Shown: piece by piece, positions 7,775 to 16,285 of the stretch
Numbering within the stretch: the stretch's first letter is position 1
Layout: each line of letters begins with the position of its first letter
Assembly (NCBI GenBank): GCA_023409535.1
Contig: JAEYGZ010000036.1
Span: 320,558-384,557 of the forward strand
Length of the DNA stretch: 64,000 bases
Reading direction: 5' to 3'
Source: Bacillota bacterium
GTDB taxonomy: Bacteria > Bacillota > Clostridia > Lachnospirales > Lachnospiraceae
Position numbers and translations under genes: made by a program
The notes under the pieces: model-generated
What the model saw: the letters and a program-made list of their open reading frames with translations, nothing else
Told to the model about the DNA's origin: nothing
Database searches by the model: none

Positions 7775-9127
7775 ATGTTAATGAACAATTCAAATCATAA
7801 GCAAATCAAGAAACATTTTATTAAGTATGTTATTCCATCTGTTATGGGGATGCTGGTGCAAGCACTTTATGTCATACTAGATGGGATTATTGTGGGACAG
7901 GGAATAGGGGAGATTGCACTTGCAGCCATTAATATTGCATTTCCATATAGTATGATCGTCGTTGCATTGTCAATGCTTATTGCAGTAGGAGGAGCAAATA
8001 TATATTCCTTTCATAAGGGCAAAGGGGAGTTTAAGACAGCGAATAATATATTTTGCCAGTGTATATTATTATCGGCTGTTATAGGTATAATTTTGGCGCT
8101 TCTGGGATTTATCTTCCGAGAATCCCTCTCCGTATTGTTAGGAGCAAATGATGTATTACTGCCAAATGCGGTTTCCTATCTGAAATGGTCAGCGCCCTTT
8201 TCAGTATTGCAGATGGTAACCTTTGGGCTATCTGTTTTTATCCGCAACGATGATGATCCAAAAACAGTAATGTTTGGCTCCGTAACCGGTGCAGTAATCA
8301 ATGCGATTCTTGATGTCATTTTCATTCTTATCCTGAATTTTGGAATTGAGTTTGCGGCCATCACCAATGGGATTGGCGTATCAATTGAGCTGGCATTCTA
8401 TTGCAGTCATTTTATCCGCAAAAAGGGTATGCTCCGTATTCATAAACCAGTATTGCACTTCTATGAATTGAAAAGAATCCTTCATAATGGGATGGCATCG
8501 GCATTAATGGAGTTTAGTGTGCCTGCAGTAACCTTTTCATTTAATCTTGCAGTTGTCCATACGGCGGGTACGATGGGAGTGTCTGCATATGCGATTGTCA
8601 GCTATGTGTGTGCTATTATAAATATGGTATTGGTGGGTGTTGTACAGGGGGCACAGCCAATTATGAGCTTATATCATGGAAAAGGCGAAAAGAATAATTT
8701 TTCCTATATTTACAATTTGGGAGTGCGTGCTAATATCCTGGCATCGATACTTCTGGTTGGACTCACAATCTTATTCAGTGAAGGGGTTGTGGCATTGTTT
8801 CATAACGGAAATATCGAGCTGACGAGCTTAACGGTGCAAATGCTTAGGCTTTATCCATTGGCATTTATCTTTATTGGGGTTACGCTGATGAATATTCTCT
8901 TCTTCCAAACAACAGAGCGTAATTCCTATGCCTTTTTTATCTCACTGCTTCGTTGTATAGGGTTTGTTCAGGTATTTATAATGATTACCATAATGGCTTT
9001 TGGAGGCAAAGGACTTTATTTGGCCTTTATGGCAGGAGAAGCATTCCATTGTGTGATTTCGCAGTTATTGATAAAGAGAACCATAGGTAGTGGGAATAAC
9101 AAGGATAGAGAAGCATGTCTATTATAG
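7775..9127 (+). CDS. MATE-family multidrug exporter
   Basis: 450 residues and about 12 hydrophobic segments in two bundles of six, typical of MATE efflux pumps (DinF/NorM fold, MepA-like branch). The opening FIKYVIPSVMGMLVQALYVILDGIIVGQGIG is a classic MATE helix 1, and a second bundle begins near MASALMEFSVPAVTFSFNLAV. It exports cationic drugs or dyes against Na+ or H+. The ATG at 7775 follows GGGAGGA; the longer frame starts 11 codons earlier without a ribosome site. Controlled by the divergent MerR gene through the 19-bp-spacer promoter. Confidence 0.93.
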   Translation: MLMNNSNHKQIKKHFIKYVIPSVMGMLVQALYVILDGIIVGQGIGEIALAAINIAFPYSMIVVALSMLIAVGGANIYSFHKGKGEFKTANNIFCQCILLSAVIGIILALLGFIFRESLSVLLGANDVLLPNAVSYLKWSAPFSVLQMVTFGLSVFIRNDDDPKTVMFGSVTGAVINAILDVIFILILNFGIEFAAITNGIGVSIELAFYCSHFIRKKGMLRIHKPVLHFYELKRILHNGMASALMEFSVPAVTFSFNLAVVHTAGTMGVSAYAIVSYVCAIINMVLVGVVQGAQPIMSLYHGKGEKNNFSYIYNLGVRANILASILLVGLTILFSEGVVALFHNGNIELTSLTVQMLRLYPLAFIFIGVTLMNILFFQTTERNSYAFFISLLRCIGFVQVFIMITIMAFGGKGLYLAFMAGEAFHCVISQLLIKRTIGSGNNKDREACLL

Positions 9128-9174
9128 AAACAGCTATGCGGCGTTTATCGGGCAGATTTTTGTGTGTTGCCTGA

Positions 9175-9802
9175 TCAGCCTATTTTCATACGATAGCTCC
9201 AATTGCCGAGCTCTTTGCCTTTTTTGCAAATTGTCATTTTATGAAACTCTTCAAAACCGTTCTTTTTATAGAATAGACGATTCTGTTCCGAATGGGTGGA
9301 TAAGCGTAAGCAATCCGCCGTTTCTTTTTCGTATATAGGGTATAATGCATTCTGTAATCATTTTGCTCCCTAAGCCTTGACCCTGACAGGATTTTGATAC
9401 AGCAAGTGAACTCAGGTACCATACGCACCCGGGAAGATTATGACAGATGGAACTGGCCTCATCTAACATTTTTAATAATCCTAAAGTATTGAACAGCCCC
9501 CCGGTAAACAATACTCTAATTCCGCCTGCAAGGACATAATCAAGGAAGCCGACATCCGGTGTGTCTGGAGCTTTCAATTGTGCTGCTGATACAATTTTAT
9601 TATCCCGGATACCAACCAGCGTAATATGTCTTTGGAAAGATGCTTTGGCATTTGCATCTTGAATTGCGTGCATAAACTGGTATTGCTTCTTTCTTTTGTT
9701 CGGATTATACAGATCAAAAAAAGCATAACCGTGAAAGGCTTCCGTCAGTAATGCGGCAATCTCTGTCAGATCTTCTTTTTTTGCTTCTCTATAAACAACC
9801 AT
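9175..9802 (-). pseudogene. GNAT N-acetyltransferase interrupted by a one-base frameshift
   Basis: From 9802 the frame encodes a GNAT domain: N-terminal VVYREAKKEDLTEIAALL, the acetyl-CoA loop QGQGLGSKMI and LLTLI. It then reads out of frame (HPFGTE...) and stops at 9266. One base further on, another frame continues with the expected GNAT ending THSEQNRLFYKKNGFEEF, then NWSYRMKIG and a stop at 9175-9177. The total of 628 bases is 3x209+1, consistent with a single inserted base at about 9298-9299. Either the gene is freshly broken, making a protein without the last conserved strand, or the base is a sequencing error. Its 3' end faces the MATE gene 3' end. Confidence 0.82.
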
Positions 9803-10005
9803 TTCGAGTCCCCCATATACTTATTGACTATTCATAATATGAATATATATTATTAATGTGTACAAGGAAAGATTACTGCTATGGAACCTCTTATCTCGAC
9901 CTATTTTTGGCGGCCTTACTTGGGACTCGAAACGAGATTGAAGTGCGGCATATTAACAATTATATAGTATAATTTATTGTGTATGGAAATTTTTTAATTT
10001 AAGCC

Positions 10006-10036
10006 TTGACTATTCCCCAGGGGATTGGTTTATAGT
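10006..10036 (+). promoter_or_regulatory. MerR-type autoregulated promoter
   Basis: TTGACT, 19-base spacer, TATAGT. The spacer holds the tight dyad TCCCC-A-GGGGA. The -10 box ends 23 bases before the start codon of the following MerR gene, giving a very short leader, so the regulator most likely controls itself. Confidence 0.78.
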
Positions 10037-10059
10037 GTTTGGTAAAAGGAGTGGTATAC

Positions 10060-10950
10060 ATGTTAATAAAAGAAGCATGCGAAGCCTGTGGCTTAACGAA
10101 AAAGGCGGTTGAGTATTACGAGCAGCAGGGCTTTATTCGTCCGAACGTGCTGAATAACGGATACAGGAATTATGAAAGCAAGGAAATTAGCATATTAAAA
10201 GAAATTTCTGTGCTGCGTAAATGTGGTATTGGTATTCAAGATATACGATTAATTTTGGAAAGCAAGGATAAAACAGTAGCTCTTGCGCGGTATAAGCGCC
10301 TGAATGAGCTTAAAATTCAAAAGCTTAAAGCGGCGCAGAGCTATATCAACGAGTTGATTCAGAACTACGACATTGAGAATAGCTTTCACCGTATGCAGCA
10401 GGTAGACGAAGAAGGCTTGTCAGTTCAGGAAAAACTGGTTTTAGCCTTTCCCGGTAACTACGGGTTATATCTTTCTTTGCATTTTGGCCGTTTTCTTAAA
10501 GATCCGATTAAGTCCGAAGAACAGCGAATAGCCTATGACAAAATAGTTTCATACTTGGATGGTGCCCGCACTCTCATTCCTGACGAGTTGAATACCTATA
10601 TGGAGCAAGCAATACAGCTAGAGGAAAATTCAACTATGGAAAAGTATGAAGAGACTATGAACTTAGTGATGGAGGAAGCCATCCGTGATCCTGAAGCTTA
10701 TTTCAAAAATTTTAATGTGGAGGAATATATCTCTTATCGTACATCTGAAGAATTTAAACGATCTTCCCCGGGAAAAATGATAGATTTAATGATAGAGTTT
10801 CAGAAAGACAGCGGCTATCATGATGTTTTTACTGCAAATTTAAGGATAGTAAGCCCGGCTTACGGAGAATACTGTGAGAGACTTGAGGCGGCAAATGCGG
10901 TATTTTTGAATAAATATCCGCAGGCAGGTACTATTTACGGTTCACAGTAA
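10060..10950 (+). CDS. MerR-family regulator with unassigned C-terminal domain
   Basis: 296 residues. The N-terminal MerR helix-turn-helix (IKEACEACGLTKKAVEYYEQQGFI) is unusual in having Cys at residues 6 and 9 of the recognition region. A coiled coil follows (about 75-110). The roughly 180-residue acidic and aromatic helical C-terminus I do not recognise; it may bind a ligand. AAAAGGAG lies 8 bases before ATG 10060; an upstream in-frame start at 10039 would fall at the transcription start itself. No other gene is co-transcribed; the transcript ends at the hairpin at 11017. Confidence 0.85.
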   Translation: MLIKEACEACGLTKKAVEYYEQQGFIRPNVLNNGYRNYESKEISILKEISVLRKCGIGIQDIRLILESKDKTVALARYKRLNELKIQKLKAAQSYINELIQNYDIENSFHRMQQVDEEGLSVQEKLVLAFPGNYGLYLSLHFGRFLKDPIKSEEQRIAYDKIVSYLDGARTLIPDELNTYMEQAIQLEENSTMEKYEETMNLVMEEAIRDPEAYFKNFNVEEYISYRTSEEFKRSSPGKMIDLMIEFQKDSGYHDVFTANLRIVSPAYGEYCERLEAANAVFLNKYPQAGTIYGSQ

Positions 10951-11016
10951 TTTGTGTGGGATTTATTCTTGGAGTTTATTCTGCATTTACTTTCAATCGG
11001 AATCTCAAAGAATAAA

Positions 11017-11055
11017 AAGAAGGTCTTGGGATAACACCCAAGACTTTCTTTTTTA
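11017..11055 (+). terminator. Intrinsic terminator
   Basis: GAAGGTCTTGGG pairs with CCCAAGACTTTC over a 6-base loop, followed by TTTTTT. Confidence 0.85.
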
Positions 11056-11111
11056 GCACTTTTCAACCATTGAATAACTAATGTCCAAATTATCATTTAA
11101 ATTATTCCTGC

Positions 11112-11140
11112 TTGACAGAAAATTAATTATATTTTAAAAT
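11112..11140 (+). promoter_or_regulatory. Promoter of the TetR operon
   Basis: TTGACA, 17-base spacer, TAAAAT, 31 bases upstream of the TetR start codon. Near-consensus vegetative promoter. Confidence 0.75.
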
Positions 11141-11170
11141 GAGTGCATACTTATTGAGTGGAGAGTCATT

Positions 11171-11770
11171 ATGAAGGATTCTAAAAGACAAGTACAAAAA
11201 GCAAATACACGAAAGAAAATTATTGAGACAGCATACCGTATTTTCTCTGAAAAGGGTTTTTCGGTCGCTACGAGTGTTATTGCGAAAGAGGCAGGAGTTT
11301 CCCATGGGTCGATATTCGTTCATTTTCCCACACTTAACGATCTGTTGGTTTGCTTGCTGTCAGACTTCGGAGATAAGATAGGGGGAAGTCTGCATATCCT
11401 GACTAAGAGATACGACAGCATCGAGAACCTGCTGGAGGAACATCTGAATGTCCTGGAAGAATACGAAGCATTCTATACCAGACTGATTTCTGAAATGAAT
11501 TTATTGCCGGATGAAGCAAAAAGCACGTTTGTAATGATTCAGTCAACCGTGGCGTTTCATTTCAGCAGCAGGATTGAGCGTGAGATAGAAACAGGAGCCG
11601 TGAAAAAGCTCCCCACACACATGCTGTTCAACACATGGCTCGGTTTGGTGCATTATTATCTGCTGAACAGGGAATTCTTCTCAGGCCCCAATGAGTCGGT
11701 ATTGCGAAGATATAAGCCGGTACTGATATCAACTTATATAAATTTAATTAACCGGGAAAGCGAGGAATAA
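11171..11770 (+). CDS. TetR/AcrR-family regulator
   Basis: 199 residues. The N-terminal helix-turn-helix (IIETAYRIFSEKGFSVATSVIAKEAGVSHGSIFVHF) is typical, with the HF ending where HNYF/YYYF usually stands, and an all-helical ligand domain follows. It begins an operon with a zinc-ribbon protein and an AhpD-like protein separated by only 2 and 3 bases, so it probably regulates those two genes and itself. The ligand is unknown. Confidence 0.9.
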   Translation: MKDSKRQVQKANTRKKIIETAYRIFSEKGFSVATSVIAKEAGVSHGSIFVHFPTLNDLLVCLLSDFGDKIGGSLHILTKRYDSIENLLEEHLNVLEEYEAFYTRLISEMNLLPDEAKSTFVMIQSTVAFHFSSRIEREIETGAVKKLPTHMLFNTWLGLVHYYLLNREFFSGPNESVLRRYKPVLISTYINLINRESEE

Positions 11771-11772
11771 AG

Positions 11773-12036
11773 ATGAAAGTATGTATCGCCTGTGGGATGC
11801 CGATGGAGGATATCTCGGATTTTGCTGCGAACGATCCCAACAAGGATTATTGTGTTCATTGCGCACGACCCAATGGAGAAATGCAATCCTTTGAGGAAAA
11901 AAAGATGAACCTTACAAAATTTATCGTAAGAACGCAGGGCTTTGATGAAAGCGCCGCAGAAAAAATGGCGGAAAGTATGATGGGCAAGCTTCCGGCCTGG
12001 AAAGCATTCTTTGAACAGGAGAAAAAGGGGGAATAA
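11773..12036 (+). CDS. Small zinc-ribbon protein
   Basis: 87 residues. Two CxxC pairs, Cys4/Cys7 (CIACGMPM) and Cys27/Cys30 (DYCVHCARP), form a zinc ribbon of the putative zinc-ribbon family often found beside TetR regulators in Firmicutes. The C-terminal half is a helical domain (MNLTKFIVRTQGFDESAAEKMAESMM). Role unknown; it may act with the AhpD-like protein that follows 3 bases downstream. Confidence 0.8.
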   Translation: MKVCIACGMPMEDISDFAANDPNKDYCVHCARPNGEMQSFEEKKMNLTKFIVRTQGFDESAAEKMAESMMGKLPAWKAFFEQEKKGE

Positions 12037-12039
12037 AAA

Positions 12040-12345
12040 ATGAATGTCAGCAAATCGTTTGAAACCTTTGCCTTGGAAGCACCTGAATATCAGAGTGCGT
12101 GGATGGAGGCTGTGCAAAAAATAGATGCGGCGAGCAAACTTGATAAAAAGACGGAAGAGCTTGCCTATCTGGCCGTTATGGCGGCGGTGCGACTTGAAAG
12201 CGGAATACCCTTTCATGTAAAAATGGCTAAATCACATGGGGCAACCAGAGAGGAGATTATCAGTTCAATATTAGTCGGCCTTCCCGCGGCGGGTAACTGT
12301 GTGATTAGTGCTTTACCGATTGCGCTGACTGCGTATGATGAGTAA
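12040..12345 (+). CDS. AhpD/carboxymuconolactone-decarboxylase-like protein lacking the redox Cys pair
   Basis: 101 residues with the CMD-domain layout: helix ELAYLAVMAAVRLESGIPFHVKMAKSHGATREEI and tail ISSILVGLPAAGN. In AhpD-type members the LESGIPFH segment reads CxxCxxxH; here both cysteines are replaced by Ser/Pro-type residues and only the His remains. A peroxidase or disulfide-reductase role is therefore unlikely. It is the last gene of the TetR operon. The 12346-12608 gap that follows shows no gene; it holds only AT-rich sequence that probably includes the cupin promoter. Confidence 0.82.
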   Translation: MNVSKSFETFALEAPEYQSAWMEAVQKIDAASKLDKKTEELAYLAVMAAVRLESGIPFHVKMAKSHGATREEIISSILVGLPAAGNCVISALPIALTAYDE

Positions 12346-12608
12346 ATAATAAATACTTACGACTTTATTAATGCATGTTAGCTTAGCAATGCATAAGGAA
12401 GACCTAATACAGGAATTTTGTTATCTTCAGACAATACTCATAGAGGTTGAGGGCATAGAGAAAAGCAAGTGGTTCAATGGGCCGATAAGTCATAAGAATA
12501 ATAAATGCTGATCTTGTAAATTATTAGATTAATGTAAATAAATATGCTAAAATATATATAAGATAAATACGTCTTAAACCTATTCGAATTCTTACAGGAG
12601 GAATACAG

Positions 12609-12953
12609 ATGGAAAAATATATGAAAAACCTGGAACATGGACAGATCTTATCTCTGAGGGAATCCATAAGCTATCTGCCCGGACAGATTGTCAGCAAAAC
12701 GTTGACTCAAAACAGGCATCACAGCCTGACGCTGTTTGCTTTTGATAAGGGAGAAGAGATAAGTACGCACGAATCCGACGGAGATGCCATGGTTATCGCT
12801 CTGGATGGTAAGGGCAAAATTACCATCGGTGATACGGTTCATCAGCTTTCTGAGGGTGATACAATTATTATGCCGGCCAAAACGCCGCATGCTGTCTATG
12901 CCGAGGAAGCATTCAAAATGTTTCTTCTGGTTATATTCCCTGAAAACCGGTAA
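12609..12953 (+). CDS. Single-domain cupin protein
   Basis: 114 residues forming one cupin barrel. Motif 1 lies around ISTHESDGDAMVIALDGKG, with the metal ligands reduced to His and Asp/Glu-type residues. Motif 2 is EGDTIIMPAKTPHAV, with its His. Such small cupins bind a metal and act as isomerases or sensors; the substrate is not evident. CAGGAGG lies 8 bases before the ATG. The cis-prenyltransferase gene starts 29 bases downstream, so the two are probably co-transcribed. Confidence 0.88.
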   Translation: MEKYMKNLEHGQILSLRESISYLPGQIVSKTLTQNRHHSLTLFAFDKGEEISTHESDGDAMVIALDGKGKITIGDTVHQLSEGDTIIMPAKTPHAVYAEEAFKMFLLVIFPENR

Positions 12954-12982
12954 ATGAACGAATAATAAAAGGATGAAAACAG

Positions 12983-13615
12983 ATGGAAACGTTCAAAAGA
13001 ATTCCTTCGCATATTGGTATCATACCAGATGGCAATCGAAGATGGGCGCAGAAGAATGGATTAGATAAAAAAGACGGGTATAGGTATGGGATAAATCCGG
13101 GGTTTGAACTGTATGAAATGATGCTTGAATATGGCATCAAAGAAGCTACCTTTTATGGCTTTACCAAGGATAATAATAAAAGAGAAAAAGGACAGAGAGA
13201 CGAATTTACCAAGGCCTGTGTTGAAGCAGTCAGGTTATTAAGCGGAAGAGATGCGAACCTGTTAGTAATCGGAAATAAAGAATCAACAGCATATCCGAAG
13301 GAGCTGCTTCAATATGCAAATAAGAGAGTTAATTTTGGCCGGGGTTTAATTAATCTCAATTTTCTTGTCAATTATGACTGGGAGTGGGATTTAGAAAATC
13401 TAATTGCGAATAAGCGGTTGGAATCCTGTGAGATACCAAGGGTAGACCTGATTATTCGATGGGGAGGGCGCAGCCGGTTAAGCGGTTTTCTTCCATTGCA
13501 GTCAGTCTATGCAGATTTTTATATTATTAATGATTATTGGCCGGACTTCAATCGATCACAATTTTTAGATGCACTGCGATGGTATCAGGACTGTGATGTT
13601 ACATTAGGAGGCTAG
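12983..13615 (+). CDS. Short cis-prenyltransferase (undecaprenyl diphosphate synthase family)
   Basis: 210 residues, against about 240-260 for housekeeping UppS. The catalytic P-loop is IPDGNRRWAQ with Asp16 in place, where housekeeping UppS has MDGNGRWA. The pyrophosphate-binding block is DLIIRWGGRSRLSGFLPLQ (UppS: LLIRTSGE-RISNFL) with both Arg and the Ser kept, and the C-terminal ADFYIINDYWPDF matches the usual AELYF...WPDF. It should condense isopentenyl diphosphate with an allylic diphosphate in cis, but its divergence and short middle region suggest a specialised short-chain product rather than the lipid II carrier. It follows a cupin gene and precedes a 48-residue peptide gene. Confidence 0.85.
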   Translation: METFKRIPSHIGIIPDGNRRWAQKNGLDKKDGYRYGINPGFELYEMMLEYGIKEATFYGFTKDNNKREKGQRDEFTKACVEAVRLLSGRDANLLVIGNKESTAYPKELLQYANKRVNFGRGLINLNFLVNYDWEWDLENLIANKRLESCEIPRVDLIIRWGGRSRLSGFLPLQSVYADFYIINDYWPDFNRSQFLDALRWYQDCDVTLGG

Positions 13616-13738
13616 ATGCCTCAATCTGTGATATCTGTTTCCCTTGCCTTGCAGGCGTTGAATAATACCAATCTTATACAACATTATTTTGTAATTATTG
13701 CAGATAATATTCGTAAATAAGTAAGGGAGGTTGATTCA

Positions 13739-13885
13739 ATGCCGATAAAAAGGAAAACACGTGATTCGAATAATACCAGTATTAATACAAGCGGTAATGT
13801 AAGCAATAGCACAGGTACAAACGCGGCCGGTAATGAAGATAAAGATAAGAAACGTAAAGAAACACCATATTATACATGGTGGTAA
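13739..13885 (+). CDS. 48-residue Asn/Ser/Thr-rich peptide
   Basis: GGGAGG lies 8 bases before the ATG and a strong terminator follows 8 bases after the stop, so the unit looks like a real short gene. The product starts with a basic stretch (PIKRKTRD), has a low-complexity middle rich in Asn, Ser, Thr and Gly (about 9-32), a charged patch EDKDKKRKE and the aromatic tail PYYTWW. There is no signal peptide and no cysteine. I do not recognise it; a small spore-associated or secreted peptide are possibilities. Confidence 0.6.
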   Translation: MPIKRKTRDSNNTSINTSGNVSNSTGTNAAGNEDKDKKRKETPYYTWW

Positions 13886-13893
13886 CAGGTGGG

Positions 13894-13928
13894 AAAATAC
13901 CACAGTCTGCGGACTGTGGTATTTTCAT
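13894..13928 (+). terminator. Strong terminator after the 48-residue peptide gene
   Basis: Perfect 14-bp stem AAAATACCACAGTC / GACTGTGGTATTTT around the tetraloop TGCG. Its A and T arms let it work in both directions. Confidence 0.85.
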
Positions 13929-14047
13929 GCTTCGGCTTCCATTGGCCGAAAGTTTCCTGTTAGTTGATTTTTTCAACCGAAGTATCGCGGCGTTCTATTG
14001 ATTTTAATTCAGGATACGGATATCATAAACATAGAGGTGATTAGCTT

Positions 14048-15184
14048 ATGAGAGAGATTAATATATCAACAGTTATTATGGCAAAGAGAAAGGAAAAGGG
14101 TATTACACAGGATGAGCTTGCGGAGTATATCGGGGTGTCAAAGGCATCGGTATCCAAGTGGGAGACAGCACAGAGCTATCCGGATATCACCCTTCTTCCG
14201 CAGCTTGCGGCATATTTTAATATCAGTATTGACGAGCTGATCGGGTACCTGCCGCAAATGACCCCGCAGGATATTCGCAAAACCTATCACCAGCTGGCCG
14301 ATGACTTCGGGAAAAAGCCCTTTGATCAGGTACTTTCCGAATGCCGGGCGATTATCAAGAAGTATTATTCCTGCTTTCCGCTGCTCATGAAAATGGTGAT
14401 TTTATTGCTTAACTATTGCTCGCTTTTGAAGGAGACAGAACGACAGCAAGCTTTGTTACAGGAGATTATTGAATTATGCATTCGTATTAAAGCCGAAAGC
14501 AATGATGCCCGGTTAATCAGGCAGGCAAATTCACTGGAGGCCATCAGCCGTCTTTCCCTGGGGCAGCCCAAGCAGGTGCTGGAGCTGCTGGGGGAAAGCA
14601 GCATGCCCATATCCAATGATGATATCCTGCTTGCTTCCGCTTACCAGATGACAGGAAATGTTGAAAAGGCAAAATTGGTTTTGCAGGCAGGCCTGTATCA
14701 GTATTTAATCGGCTTGCTGGAAACGGCACACTCCTATCTGTTCCTGCTGACAGATGAGCCGGTTAAGTTTGAAGAGGCGCTGCACCGTTTTATTCAGCTG
14801 GCGGAAAGCTTTGATGTGAAAAATCTGAACCCTAACACCCTCTGTCAGCTTTATTATTTTGCAGCCCATGGATATGCCGTACTTAATAATAATGCAAAAG
14901 CACTGGAGATGCTTAACAGGTATGCGGATATCTGCACGAACTTTCTGCTGCCGTTTGAGCTTAGAAAAGACAGCTTCTTTGACCGTATAGAAGAGTGGTT
15001 TCATGATGCGGATATCGATCTGCAAGCTCCGAGAGATGAAACAACCATAAGAAGCAGCATTTTGCAAAGTGTTTTGGAAAACCCTATTTTTCAGGCTCTG
15101 AGTGAGGAGCCGGGTTATAAAAGTGTAATCCATAAATTAACTGTATTCGCAGAACAAAAAACCAAGGAAAGGAGTGAATTATAG
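14048..15184 (+). CDS. XRE-family regulator with long helical (TPR-like) domain
   Basis: 378 residues. The N-terminal Xre helix-turn-helix (KRKEKGITQDELAEYIGVSKASVSKWETAQSYPDI) is followed by about 300 residues of amphipathic helices reminiscent of TPR-type sensors. It heads an operon with a PLDc_N-type membrane protein and a two-gene ABC exporter, all with overlapping or near-touching ends. This arrangement is common in Firmicutes, where the regulator is thought to control the exporter. Confidence 0.88.
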   Translation: MREINISTVIMAKRKEKGITQDELAEYIGVSKASVSKWETAQSYPDITLLPQLAAYFNISIDELIGYLPQMTPQDIRKTYHQLADDFGKKPFDQVLSECRAIIKKYYSCFPLLMKMVILLLNYCSLLKETERQQALLQEIIELCIRIKAESNDARLIRQANSLEAISRLSLGQPKQVLELLGESSMPISNDDILLASAYQMTGNVEKAKLVLQAGLYQYLIGLLETAHSYLFLLTDEPVKFEEALHRFIQLAESFDVKNLNPNTLCQLYYFAAHGYAVLNNNAKALEMLNRYADICTNFLLPFELRKDSFFDRIEEWFHDADIDLQAPRDETTIRSSILQSVLENPIFQALSEEPGYKSVIHKLTVFAEQKTKERSEL

Positions 15185-15185
15185 G

Positions 15186-15380
15186 ATGGACTTAAACAGT
15201 TTATTACCTGTTCTTATTCCCCTGGGTATCCTGGAAGTGGTGCTGACCGGCGCGTCTCTGATTCATATCTTTACCCACAAAACCTATAGGCGTGGCAGCC
15301 GTCCTCTATGGGCAGTGATAAGTTTGATTAACATTATCGGACCGGTGCTTTATTTTACCATTGGAAGAGGTGAGGAATAA
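15186..15380 (+). CDS. Small PLDc_N-type membrane protein
   Basis: 64 residues with two hydrophobic segments (LLPVLIPLGILEVVLTGASLIHI and PLWAVISLINIIGPVLYFTIG). The ending GPVLYFTIGRGEE is the signature of the phospholipase D-nuclease N-terminal membrane domain. Its stop TAA shares its last A with the ATG of the ATPase gene. It is probably an accessory of the ABC exporter. ATG 15186 is preferred to GTG 15174, which touches the ribosome site. Confidence 0.82.
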   Translation: MDLNSLLPVLIPLGILEVVLTGASLIHIFTHKTYRRGSRPLWAVISLINIIGPVLYFTIGRGEE

Positions 15381-16285
15381 TGAATATTCTCACAATTGAT
15401 AAATTGTCTAAAAGCTTCGGGAGCAATAAGGTCATTGACAACCTTTCCTTTTCGGTACCGGAGCATTCTATCTATGGTTTTATCGGTCAGAATGGTGCAG
15501 GAAAAACCACCACGATGAAGATCATCTTAGGACTGCTGAAAGCTGACGCCGGCAGGGTGACTGTCTGCGGCGATGCTGTCAGGTTCGGACAGACCAAAAC
15601 CAATGAAGTTATCGGATACCTGCCCGATGTGCCGGAATTTTATCCGTATATGCGACCGGGAGAATATCTAAAGCTCTGTGGAGAGATCACCGGAATACCT
15701 GCCGACAAAATTAGAAACCGCAGTGAGGAGCTGCTGACGCTTGTGGGGCTTGAGGGTATCAATAAAAAGATCGGCGGTTTTTCACGGGGGATGAAGCAAC
15801 GGCTCGGAATAGCCCAGGCGCTTTTGAATGAACCCAGGCTGCTGATCTGTGATGAGCCCACCTCAGCACTTGACCCCATCGGCAGAAAAGAAATCCTTGA
15901 TATTCTGCTTGCTGTCAAAGGCAGAGTTACCGTTGTATTCTCTACACATATCCTGGCTGATGTGGAGCGCATCTGTGACCATGTGGCAGTTTTAAATAAC
16001 GGTAGACTGGCTCTTTGCGGGACCTTATCAGAACTAAAGGCGAAGCATAAGGCAGACAGCTTGCTGATTGAATTTGCAACTGAAAATGATAAGAAAAAGT
16101 TTATTGCTCTGTATGATCGGACGAATTATACCCAGACTGAGACAACGCTCGTGATCAGGACTGATAATATTGCGGCGACACAAATAAGGACACTTGAACT
16201 CCTTGCAGGAGAGAAGCTTCTGCCGCGAAAGCTTGAAATAGCAGAGCCAACGATTGAAAACCTTTTTTTGGAGGCGATACAATGA
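15380..16285 (+). CDS. ABC transporter ATP-binding protein (BcrA/CcmA-like)
   Basis: 301 residues. Walker A is GQNGAGKTTTMK, the signature is FSRGMKQRLGIAQ, and Walker B is RLLICDEPTSALD with the D-loop and a STHIL H-loop. The C-terminal extension of about 80 residues (FATENDKKKF...) is usual for ABC-2 type export ATPases. It should power the permease encoded next, which overlaps it by 4 bases (ATGA). The substrate may be a lantibiotic or bacitracin-like compound, as in related operons; that is inference. Confidence 0.93.
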   Translation: MNILTIDKLSKSFGSNKVIDNLSFSVPEHSIYGFIGQNGAGKTTTMKIILGLLKADAGRVTVCGDAVRFGQTKTNEVIGYLPDVPEFYPYMRPGEYLKLCGEITGIPADKIRNRSEELLTLVGLEGINKKIGGFSRGMKQRLGIAQALLNEPRLLICDEPTSALDPIGRKEILDILLAVKGRVTVVFSTHILADVERICDHVAVLNNGRLALCGTLSELKAKHKADSLLIEFATENDKKKFIALYDRTNYTQTETTLVIRTDNIAATQIRTLELLAGEKLLPRKLEIAEPTIENLFLEAIQ

